NCBI GenBank assembly: GCA_964036665.1
Contig: OZ038530.1
Location: forward strand, 2,046,001 to 2,110,000
DNA from: Gordius sp. MW1
Lineage: Eukaryota; Nematomorpha; Gordioida; Gordea; Gordiidae
Length of the DNA stretch: 64,000 nt
Direction: 5' to 3'
Shown here: piece after piece, positions 40,401 through 51,062 of the stretch
Layout: each line of letters opens with the position of its first letter
Position numbering within the stretch: position 1 is the stretch's first letter
Made by a program: the position numbers and the translations under genes
Notes under the pieces: generated by a model
The model's database searches: none
The model's input: only the letters and a program-made list of their open reading frames with translations
Told to the model about the DNA's origin: nothing

Positions 40401-40850
40401 TAGTTTTCTGATTCTGATAAATTTTTACTTTTTATCATCGAAACCACGTCTGAAAACGACAACTTTCATCGGATGCATACGGTTGAAAGAAAAATATGTG
40501 AAAAATTTTGAAAAAATATATAAAACTAAGCCAATTTGAGAATCCTATTATCCTCGATTGACTTCCGCAAAGAGGTTTTAAGCTGCGAGAACTATCATTT
40601 TGACAAAAGACAACGTTTTATTGTTGCGATTAGTTTGTAAATCGCAACGTGAGTGCTTAATTTTTCAAAAATGCACTATGCGATCATGATTTCAAAGTAA
40701 TAGTTTTCTGATTCTGATAAATTTTTACTTTTTATCATCGAAACCACGTCTGAAAACGACAACTTTCATCGGATGCATACGGTTGAAAGAAAAATATGTG
40801 AAAAATTTTGAGGTAAAAATATTTATTTTTTTCCATTCTATGTGAAAGAG
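37443..40850 (+). repeat. HOR domain 6, copy 2: full 10-mer of 3408 bp
   Basis: Monomers start at 37443, 37788, 38134, 38479, 38825, 39170, 39515, 39861, 40206 and about 40511. The marker order is that of 32010-35415, with GGAAACCGAC and CATTGGATG shared with the contracted block. Private changes include CGTTTCTATG near 39153 and TTGTGATTAGTTTCTTTTATCGC near 39978, which breaks one arm of the conserved dyad. The monomer at 40206 ends in the 44-bp deletion. Confidence 0.87.
40511..40516 (+). other. 44-bp internal deletion junction (fourth occurrence)
   Basis: TTTTG joins A6-TATATAAAACTAAGCC, as at 35076 and 37103. It ends the ninth monomer of the 10-mer, the same position as in 32010-35415. 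Confidence 0.92.
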
Positions 40851-42575
40851 CGTAAAAAAATATATAAAATTATGCCAATTTGAGAATCCTATTATCCTCG
40901 ATTGACTTCCGCAAAGAGGTTTTAAGCTGCGAGAACTATCATTTTGACAAAAGACAACGTTTTATTGTTGCGATTAGTTTGTTGTATCGCAACGTGAGTG
41001 CTTAATTTTTCAAAAATGCACTATGCGATCATGATTTCAAAGTAATAGTTTTCTGATTCTGATAAATTTTTACTTTTTATCATCGAAACCACGTCTGAAA
41101 ACGACAACTTTCATCGGATGCATACGGTTGAAAGAAAAATATGTGAAAAATTTTGAGGTAAAAATATTTATTTTTTTCGATTGTATGTGAAAGAGCGTAA
41201 AAAAATATATGAAAGTAAGCCAATTTGAGAATCCTATTATCCTCGATTGACACCCGCAAAGAGGTTTTAAGCTGCGAGAACTATCATTTTGACAAAAGAC
41301 AAGGTTTTATTGTTGCGATTAGTTTGTTGTATCGCAACGTGAGTACTTAATTTTTGAAAACTGCTCTATGCGATCATGATTTCAAAGTAATAGTTTTTAG
41401 ATTTTGATAAATTTTTACTTGGGATCATAGAAACCACGTCGGAAAACGACAACTTTCATCGGATGAATACAGTTCAAAGAAAAATATGTGAAAAATTTTG
41501 AGGTAAAAATATTTATTTTTTTCGATTCTATGTGAAAGAGCGTAAAAAAATATATAAAAGTAAGCCAATTTGAGAATCCTATTATCCTCGATTGACTTCC
41601 GCAAAGAGGTTTTAAGCTGCGAGAAATATCATTTTGACAAAAGACAAGGTTTTATTGTTGCGATTAGTTTGTTGTATCGCAACGTGAGTGCTTAATTTTT
41701 GAAAACTGCTCTATGCGATCATGATTTCAAAGTAATAGTTTTTAGATTCTGATAAATTTTTACTTGGGATCATAGAAACCACGTCGGAAAACGACAACTT
41801 TCATCGGATGAATACGGTTCAAAGAAAAATATGTGAAAAATTTTGAGGTAAAAAAATTTATTTTTTTCGATTCTATGTGAAAGAGTATAAAAAAATATAT
41901 AAAAGTAAGCCATATTTGAGAATCCTATTATCCTCGATTGACTTCCGCAAAGAGGTTTTAAGCTGCGAGAACTATCATTTTGACAAAAGACAAGGTTTTA
42001 TTGTTGCGATTAGTTTGTTGTATCGCAACGTGAGTGCTTAATTTTTGAAAACTGCTCTATGCGATCATGATTTTAAAGTAATAGTTTTTAGATTCTGATA
42101 AATTTTTACTTGGGATCATAGAAACCACGTCGGAAAACGACAACTTTCATCGGATGAATACGGTTCAAAGAAAAATATGTGAAAAATTTTGAGGTAAAAA
42201 TATTTATTTTTTTCGATTCTATGTGAAAGAGCGTAAAAAAATATATAAAAGTAAGCCAATTTGAGAATCCTATTATCCTCGATTGACTTCCGCAAAGAGG
42301 TTTTAAGCTGCGAGAACTATCATTTTGACAAAAGACAACGTTTTATTGTTGCGATTAGTTTGTAAATCGCAACGTGAGTGCTTAATTTTTCAAAAATGCA
42401 CTATGCGATCATGATTTCAAATTAATAGTTTTCTGATTCTGATAAATTTTTACTTTTTATCATCGAAACCACGTCTGAAAACGACAACTTTCATCGGATG
42501 CATACGGTTGAAAGAAAAATATGTGAAAAATTTTGAGGTAAAAATATTTATTTTTTTCCATTCTATGTGAAAGAG
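40851..42575 (+). repeat. HOR domain 7, copy 1: 5-mer of 1725 bp
   Basis: Monomers start at 40851, 41196, 41541, 41886 and 42232. The order is AATTATGCC B-type, ATATATGAAAG/ACACCCGC, GAGAAATATC, a monomer starting TATAAA in place of CATAAA, and a monomer with GTTTGTAAATCGC and TTTCCATTC. The last resembles the monomer at 40511 in its right half but has a normal left end, so it is a hybrid (private CAAATTAATAG near 42419). Confidence 0.86.
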
Positions 42576-44301
42576 CGTAAAAAAATATATAAAATTATGC
42601 CAATTTGAGAATCCTATTATCCTCGATTGACTTCCGCAAAGAGGTTTTAAGCTGCGAGAACTATCATTTTGACAAAAGACAACGTTTTATTGTTGCGATT
42701 AGTTTGTTGTATCGCAACGTGAGTGCTTAATTTTTCAAAAATGCACTATGCGATCATGATTTCAAAGTAATAGTTTTCTGATTCTGATAAATTTTTACTT
42801 TTTATCATCGAAACCACGTCTGAAAACGACAACTTTCATCGGATGCATACGGTTGAAAGAAAAATATGTGAAAAATTTTGAGGTAAAAATATTTATTTTT
42901 TTCGATTGTATGTGAAAGAGCGTAAAAAAATATATGAAAGTAAGCCAATTTGAGAATCCTATTATCCTCGATTGACACCCGCAAAGAGGTTTTAAGCTGC
43001 GAGAACTATCATTTTGACAAAAGACAAGGTTTTATTGTTGCGATTAGTTTGTTGTATCGCAACGTGAGTACTTAATTTTTGAAAACTGCTCTATGCGATC
43101 ATGATTTCAAAGTAATAGTTTTTAGATTTTGATAAATTTTTACTTGGGATCATAGAAACCACGTCGGAAAACGACAACTTTCATCGGATGAATACAGTTC
43201 AAAGAAAAATATGTGAAAAATTTTGAGGTAAAAATATTTATTTTTTTCGATTCTATGTGAAAGAGCGTAAAAAAATATATAAAAGTATGCCAATTTGAGA
43301 ATCCTATTATCCTCGATTGACTTCCGCAAAGAGGTTTTAAGCTGCGAGAAATATCATTTTGACAAAAGACAAGGTTTTATTGTTGCGATTAGTTTGTTGT
43401 ATCGCAACGTGAGTGCTTAATTTTTGAAAACTGCTCTATGCGATCATGATTTCAAAGTAATAGTTTTTAGATTCTGATAAATTTTTACTTGGGATCATAG
43501 AAACCACGTCGGAAAACGACAACTTTCATCGGATGAATACGGTTCAAAGAAAAATATGTGAAAAATTTTGAGGTAAAAAAATTTATTTTTTTCGATTCTA
43601 TGTGAAAGAGTATAAAAAAATATATAAAAGTAAGCCATATTTGAGAATCCTATTATCCTCGATTGACTTCCGCAAAGAGGTTTTAAGCTGCGAGAACTAT
43701 CATTTTGACAAAAGACAAGGTTTTATTGTTGCGATTAGTTTGTTGTATCGCAACGTGAGTGCTTAATTTTTGAAAACTGCTCTATGCGATCATGATTTTA
43801 AAGTAATAGTTTTTAGATTCTGATAAATTTTTACTTGGGATCATAGAAACCACGTCGGAAAACGACAACTTTCATCGGATGAATACGGTTCAAAGAAAAA
43901 TATGTGAAAAATTTTGAGGTAAAAATATTTATTTTTTTCGATTCTATGTGAAAGAGCGTAAAAAAATATATAAAAGTAAGCCAATTTGAGAATCCTATTA
44001 TCCTCGATTGACTTCCGCAAAGAGGTTTTAAGATCCGAGAACTATCATTTTGACAAAAGACAACGTTTTATTGTTGCGATTAGTTTGTTGTATCGCAACG
44101 TGAGTGCTTAATTTTTCAAAAATGCACTATGCGATCATGATTTCAAAGTAATAGTTTTCTGATTCTGATAAATTTTTACTTTTTATCATCGAAACCACGT
44201 CTGAAAACGACAACTTTCATCGGATGCATACGGTTGAAAGAAAAATATGTGAAAAATTTTGAGGTAAAAATATTTATTTTTTTCGATTCTATGTGAAAGA
44301 G
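42576..44301 (+). repeat. HOR domain 7, copy 2: 5-mer with substituted last monomer
   Basis: Monomers start at 42576, 42921, 43266, 43611 and 43957. The first four repeat the preceding 5-mer at an offset of 1725 bp, including the rare GAGTATAAA start and GATTTTAAAG. The fifth is the AAGATCCGAG type instead of the GTTTGTAAATCGC type, which returns the order to that of the 10-mer. Confidence 0.86.
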
Positions 44302-45298
44302 CGTAAAAAAATATATAAAAGTAAGCCATATTTGAGAATCCTATTATCCACGATTGACTTCCGCAAAGAGGTTTTATGCTGCGAGAACTATCATTTTGAC
44401 AAAAGACAACGTTTTATTGTTGCGATTAGTTTGTTGTATCGCAACGTGAGTGCTTAATTTTTGAAAATGGCTCTATGCAATCATGATTTCAAAGTAATAG
44501 TTTTCAGATTCTTATAAATTTTTACTTGGGATCATAGAAACCACGTCGGAAAACGACAACTTTCATCGGATGAATACGGTTCAAAGAAAAATATGTGAAA
44601 AATTTTGAGGTAAAAAATTTTATTTTTTTCGATTCTTTGTGAAAGAGCATAAAAAAATGTATAAAAGTAAGCTATATTTGAGAATCCTATTATCCTCGAT
44701 TGACTTCCGCAAAGAGGTTTTAAGCTGCGAGAACTATCATTTTGACAAAAGACAACGTTTTATTGTTGCGATTAGTTTGTTGTATCGCAACGTGAGTGCT
44801 TAATTTTTTAAAAATGCACTATGCGATCATGATTTCAAAGTAATAGTTTCCAGATTCTGATAAATTTTTACTTTTTATCATCGAAACCACGTCTAAAAAC
44901 GACAACTTTCATCGGATGCATACGGTTGAAAGAAAAATATGTGAAAAATTTTGAGGTAAAAATATTTATTTTTTTCGATTCTATGTGAAAGAGCGTAAAA
45001 AAATATATAAATGTATGCCAATTTGAGAATCCTATTATCCTCGATTGACTTCCGCAAAGAGGTTTTAAGCTGCGAGAACTATCATTTTGACAAAAGACAA
45101 CGTTTTATTGTTGCGATTAGTTTGTTGTATCGCAACGTGAGTGCTTAATTTTTCAAAAATGCACTATGCGATCATGATTTCAAAGTAATAGTTTTCTGAT
45201 TCTGATAAATTTTTACTTTTTATCATCGAAACCACGTCTGAAAACGACAACTTTCATCGGATGCATACGGTTGAAAGAAAAATATGTGAAAAATTTTG
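44302..45298 (+). repeat. Junction block with two chimeric monomers and a deletion
   Basis: Monomers start at 44302, 44648 and 44994. The first begins as the TTATGCTGCG/AATGGCTC type but switches to GTCGG, GATGAATACGGTTC and CGATTCTTTG between about 44525 and 44547. The second has ATGTATAAAAG, AAGCTATATTTG and GTCTAAAAACG. The third begins ATAAATGTATGCC, a fusion of the ATAAATGTAAGCC and GTATGCC types, and ends in the 44-bp deletion. At least two exchanges are needed to explain this kilobase. Confidence 0.84.
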
Positions 45299-45304
45299 AA
45301 AAAA
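45299..45304 (+). other. 44-bp internal deletion junction (fifth occurrence)
   Basis: TTTTG joins A6-TATATAAAACTAAGCC. It ends the chimeric monomer that begins at 44994 and opens the 2709-bp unit. Confidence 0.92.
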
Positions 45305-48007
45305 TATATAAAACTAAGCCAATTTGAGAATCCTATTATCCTCGATTGACTTCCGCAAAGAGGTTTTAAGCTGCGAGAACTATCATTTTGACAAAAGACA
45401 ACGTTTTATTGTTGCGATTAGTTTGTTGTATCGCAACGTGAGTGCTTAATTTTTCAAAAATGCACTATGCGATCATGATTTCAAAGTAATAGTTTTCTGA
45501 TTCTGATAAATTTTTACTTTTTATCATCGAAACCACGTCTGAAAACGACAACTTTCATCGGATGCATACGGTTGAAAGAAAAATATGTGAAAAATTTTGA
45601 GGTAAAAATATTTATTTTTTTCGATTCTATGTGAAAGAGCGTAAAAAAATATATAAAAGTATGCCAATTTGAGAATCCTATAATCCTCGATTGACTTCCG
45701 CAAAGAGGTTTTAAGCTGCGAGAACTATCATTTTGACAAAAGACAACGTTTTATTGTTGCGATTAGTTTGTTGTATCGCAACGTGAGTGCTTAATTTTTC
45801 AAAAATGCACTATGCGATCATGATTTCAAAGTAATAGTTTTCTGATTCTGATAAATTTTTACTTTTTATCATCGAAACCACGTCTGAAAACGACAACTTT
45901 CATCGGATGCATACGGTTGAAAGAAAAATATGTGAAAAATTTTGAGGTAAAAATATTTATTTTTTCGATTCTATGTGAAAGAGCGTAAAAAAATATATAA
46001 AAGTAAGCCAATTTGAGAATCCTATTATCCTCGATTGACTTCCGCAAAGAGGTTTTAAGCTGCGAGAACTATCATTTTGACAAAAGACAACGTTTTATTG
46101 TTGCGATTAGTTTGTTGTATCGCAACGTGAGTGCTTAATTTTTCAAAAATGCACTATGCGATCATGATTTCAAAGTAATAGTTTTCTGATTCTGATAAAT
46201 TTTTACTTTTTATCGAAACCACGTCTGAAAACGACAACTTTCATCGGATGCATACGGTTGAAAGAAAAATATGTGAAAAATTTTGAGGTAAAAATATTTA
46301 TTTTTTTCGATTCTATGTGAAAGAGCGTAAAAAAATATATAAATGTAAGCCAATTTGAGAATCCTATTATCCTCGATTGACTTCCGCAAAGAGGTTTTAA
46401 GCTGCGAGAACTATCATTTTGACAAAAGACAAGGTTTTATTTTTGCGATTAGTTTGTTGTATCGCAACGTGAGTGCTTAATTTTTGAAAATTGCTCTATG
46501 CGATCATGATTTCAAAGTAATAGTTTTTAGATTCTGATATATTTTTACTTGGGATCATAGAAACCACGTCGGAAAACGACAACTTTCATCGGATGAATAC
46601 GGTTCAAAGAAAAATATGTGAAAAATTTTGAGGTAAAAAAATTTATTTTTTTCGATTCTATGTGAAAGAGCATAAAAAAATATATAAAAGTAAGCTATAT
46701 TTGAGAATCCTATTATCCTCGATTGACTTCCGCAAAGAGGTTTTAAGCTGCGAGAACTATCATTTTGACAAAAGACAACGTTTTATTGTTGCGATTAGTT
46801 TGTTGTATCGCAACGTGAGTGCTTAATTTTTCAAAAATGCACTATGCGATCATGATTTCAAAGTAATAGTTTTCTGATTCTGATAAATTTTTACTTTTTA
46901 TCATCGAAACCACGTCTGAAAACGACAACTTTCATCGGATGCATACGGTTGAAAGAAAAATATGTGAAAAATTTTGAGGTAAAAATATTTATTTTTTCGA
47001 TTCTATGTGAAAGAGCGTAAAAAAATATATAAAAGTAAGCCAATTTGAGAATCCTATTATCCTCGATTGACTTCCGCAAAGAGGTTTTAAGCTGCGAGAA
47101 CTATCATTTTGACAAAAGACAACGTTTTATTGTTGCGATTAGTTTGTTGTATCGCAACGTGAGTGCTTAATTTTTCAAAAATGCACTATGCGATCATGAT
47201 TTCAAAGTAATAGTTTTCTGATTCTGATAAATTTTTACTTTTTATCGAAACCACGTCTGAAAACGACAACTTTCATCGGATGCATACGGTTGAAAGAAAA
47301 ATATGTGAAAAATTTTGAGGTAAAAATATTTATTTTTTTCGATTCTATGTGAAAGAGCGTAAAAAAATATATAAATGTAAGCCAATTTGAGAATCCTATT
47401 ATCCTCGATTGACTTCCGCAAAGAGGTTTTAAGCTGCGAGAACTATCATTTTGACAAAAGACAAGGTTTTATTTTTGCGATTAGTTTGTTGTATCGCAAC
47501 GTGAGTGCTTAATTTTTGAAAATTGCTCTATGCGATCATGATTTCAAAGTAATAGTTTTTAGATTCTGATATATTTTTACTTGGGATCATAGAAACCACG
47601 TCGGAAAACGACAACTTTCATCGGATGAATACGGTTCAAAGAAAAATATGTGAAAAATTTTGAGGTAAAAAAATTTATTTTTTTCGATTCTATGTGAAAG
47701 AGCATAAAAAAATATATAAAAGTATGCCAATTTGAGAATCCTATTATCCTCGATTGACTTCCGCAAAGAGGTTTTAAGCTGCGAGAACTATCATTTTGAC
47801 AAAAGACAACGTTTTATTGTTGCGATTAGTTTGTTGTATCGCAACGTGAGTGCTTAATTTTTCAAAAATGCACTATGCGATCATGATTTCAAAGTAATAG
47901 TTTTCTGATTCTGATAAATTTTTACTTTTTATCATCGAAACCACGTCTGAAAACGACAACTTTCATCGGATGCATACGGTTGAAAGAAAAATATGTGAAA
48001 AATTTTG
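45299..48007 (+). repeat. HOR domain 8: 8-monomer unit of 2709 bp with nested 3-mer
   Basis: Monomers start at 45299, 45640, 45984, 46326, 46671, 47016, 47358 and 47703. The monomers at 45984, 46326 and 46671 are matched by those at 47016, 47358 and 47703 at offsets near 1032 bp, sharing TTTTTATCGAAACC (loss of CAT) and TTATTTTTGCGATTAG. The unit is bounded at both ends by the 44-bp-deletion junction. The monomer at 45640 carries CCTATAATCC, which recurs at 48349. Confidence 0.88.
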
Positions 48008-48013
48008 AAAAAA
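48008..48013 (+). other. 44-bp internal deletion junction (sixth and last occurrence)
   Basis: Same TTTTG-A6-TATATAAAAC junction, 2709 bp from the previous copy. None of the monomers to the right has this deletion. Confidence 0.92.
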
Positions 48014-49034
48014 TATATAAAACTAAGCCAATTTGAGAATCCTATTATCCTCGATTGACTTCCGCAAAGAGGTTTTAAGCTGCGAGAACTATCATTTTGA
48101 CAAAAGACAACGTTTTATTGTTGCGATTAGTTTGTTGTATCGCAACGTGAGTGCTTAATTTTTCAAAAATGCACTATGCGATCATGATTTCAAAGTAATA
48201 GTTTTCTGATTCTGATAAATTTTTACTTTTTATCATCGAAACCACGTCTGAAAACGACAACTTTCATCGGATGCATACGGTTGAAAGAAAAATATGTGAA
48301 AAATTTTGAGGTAAAAATATTTATTTTTTTCGATTCTATGTGAAAGAGCGTAAAAAAATATATAAAAGTATGCCAATTTGAGAATCCTATAATCCTCGAT
48401 TGACTTCCGCAAAGAGGTTTTAAGCTGCGAGAACTATCATTTTGACAAAAGACAACGTTTTATTGTTGCGATTAGTTTGTTGTATCGCAACGTGAGTGCT
48501 TAATTTTTCAAAAATGCACTATGCGATCATGATTTCAAAGTAATAGTTTTCTGATTCTGATAAATTTTTACTTTTTATCATCGAAACCACGTCTGAAAAC
48601 GACAACTTTCATCGGATGCATACGGTTGAAAGAAAAATATGTGAAAAATTTTGAGGTAAAAATATTTATTTTTTCGATTCTATGTGAAAGAGCGTAAAAA
48701 AATATATAAAAGTAAGCCAATTTGAGAATCCTATTATCCTCGATTGACTTCCGCAAAGAGGTTTTAAGCTGCGAGAACTATCATTTTGACAAAAGACAAC
48801 GTTTTATTGTTGCGATTAGTTTGTTGTATCGCAACGTGAGTGCTTAATTTTTCAAAAATGCACTATGCGATCATGATTTCAAAGTAATAGTTTTCTGATT
48901 CTGATAAATTTTTACTTTTTATCGAAACCACGTCTGAAAACGACAACTTTCATCGGATGCATACGGTTGAAAGAAAAATATGTGAAAAATTTTGAGGTAA
49001 AAATATTTATTTTTTTCGATTCTATGTGAAAGAG
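48008..49034 (+). repeat. Second, partial copy of the 2709-bp unit (three monomers)
   Basis: Monomers start at 48008, 48349 and 48693 and match 45299, 45640 and 45984 at exactly 2709 bp, including CCTATAATCC, the T6 run and TTTTTATCGAAACC. The match stops at about 49035, where a new family of monomers with GCAATATGCG begins. Confidence 0.88.
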
Positions 49035-51062
49035 CGTAAAAAAATATATAAAAGTATGCCAATTTGAGAATCCTATTATCCTCGATTGACTTCCGCAAAG
49101 AGGTTTTAAGCTGCGAGAACTATCATTTTGACAAAAGACAACGTTTTATTGTTGCGATTAGTTTGTTGTATCGCAACGTGAGTGCTTAATTTTTCAAAAA
49201 TGCAATATGCGATCATGATTTCAAAGTAATAGTTGTCTGATTCTGATAAATTTTTACTTTTTAGCATAGAAACCACGTCGGAAAACGACAACTTTCATCG
49301 GATGAATACGGTTCAAAGAAAAATATGTGAAAAATTTTGAGGTAAAAAAATTTATTTTTTTCGATTCTATGTGAAAGAGCATAAAAAAATATATAAAAGT
49401 ATGCCAATTTGAGAATCCTATTATTCTCGATTGACTTCCGCAAAGAGGTTTTAAGCTGCGAGAACTATCATTTTGACAAAAGACAACGTTTTATTGTTGC
49501 GATTAGTTTGTTGTATCGCAACGTGAGTGCTTAATTTTTCAAAAATGCACTATGCGATCATGATTTCAAAGTAATAGTTTTCTGATTCTGATAAATTTTT
49601 ACTTTTTATCATCGAAACCACGTCTGAAAACGACAACTTTCATCGGATGCATCCGGTTGAAAGAAAAATATGTGAAAAATTTTGAGGTAAAAATATTTAT
49701 TTTTTTCGATTCTATGTAAAAGAGCGTAAAAAAGTATATAAAAGTAAGCCAATTTGAGAATCCTATTATCCTCGATTGACTTCCGCAAAGAGGTTTTAAG
49801 CTGCGAGAACTATCATTTTGACAAAAGACAACGTTTTATTGTTGCGATTAGTTTGTTGTATCGCAACGTGAGTGCTTAATTTTTCAAAAATGCACTATGC
49901 GATCATGATTTCAAAGTAATAGTTTTCTGATTCTGATAAATTTTTACTTTTTATCATCGAAACCACGTCTGAAAACGACAACTTTCATCGGATGCATCCG
50001 GTTGAAAGAAAAATATGTGAAAAATTTTGAGGTAAAAATATATAAAAGTAAGCCAATTTGAGAATCCTATTATCCTCGATTGACTTCCGCAAAGAGGTTT
50101 TAAGCTGCGAGAACTATCATTTTGACTAAAGACAACGTTTTATTGTTGCGATTAGTTTGTTGTATCGCAACGTGAGTGCTTAATTTTTCAAAAATGCACT
50201 ATGCGATCATGATTTCAAAGTAATAGTTTTCTGATTCTGATAAATTTTTACTTTTTATCATCGAAACCACGTCTGAAAACGACAACTTTCATCGGATGCA
50301 TACGGTTGAAAGAAAAATATGTGAAAAATTTTGAGGTTAAAATATTTATTTTTTTCGATTCTATGTGAAAGAGCGTAAAGAAATATATAAAAGTATGCCA
50401 ATTTGAGAATCCTATTATCCTCGATTGACTTCCGCAAAGAGGTTTTAAGCTGCGAGAACTATCATTTTGACAAAAGACAACGGTTTATTGTTGCGATTAG
50501 TTTGTTGTATCGCAACGTGAGTGCTTAATTTTTCAAAAATGCACTATGCGATCATGATTTCAAAGTAATAGTTTTCTGATTCTGATAAATTTTTACTTTT
50601 TATCATCGAAACCACGTCTGAAAACGACAACTTTCATCGGATGCATACGGTTGAAAGAAAAATATGTGAAAAATTTTGAGGTAAAAATATTTATTTTTTC
50701 GATTCTATGTAAAAGAGCGTAAAAAAATATATAAAAGTAAGCCAATTTGAGAATCCTATTATCCTCGATTGACTTCCGCAAAGAGGTTTTAAGCTGCGAG
50801 AACTATCATTTTGACAAAAGACAACGTTTTATTGTTGCGATTAGTTTGTTGTATCGCAACGTGAGTGCTTAATTTTTAGAAAATGCACTATGCGATCATG
50901 ATTTCAAAGTAATAGTTTTCTGATTCTGATAAATTTTTACTTTTTATCATCGAAACCGCGTCTGAAAACGACAACTTTCATCGGATGCATACGGTTGAAA
51001 GAAAAATATGTGAAAAATTTTGAGGTAAAAATATTTATTTTTTTCGATTCTATGTGAAAGAG
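49035..51062 (+). repeat. HOR domain 9: 6-mer of 2028 bp with an independent 41-bp deletion
   Basis: Monomers start at 49035, 49380, 49725, about 50035, 50374 and 50718. The first carries GCAATATGCG and TTTTTAGCATAG followed by A-type GTCGG and GGTTCAAAG, a hybrid that recurs throughout the right-hand region. Private changes include GCATCCGG in the monomers at 49380 and 49725, GACTAAAGAC near 50125, ACGGTTTATTG near 50481, and TTTTTAGAAAATGC near 50875. The next GCAATATGCG monomer begins 2028 bp on. Confidence 0.84.
50034..50042 (+). other. Junction of a separate 41-bp deletion
   Basis: GAGGTAAAAATATATAAAAG fuses the AAAAATA of the normal TAAAAATATTTA tract to the TATATAAAAG at the next monomer start. 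The anchor spacing is 304 bp. GAGGT is retained, unlike the 44-bp deletion, so this is an independent event in the same AT-rich part of the monomer. Confidence 0.9.
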
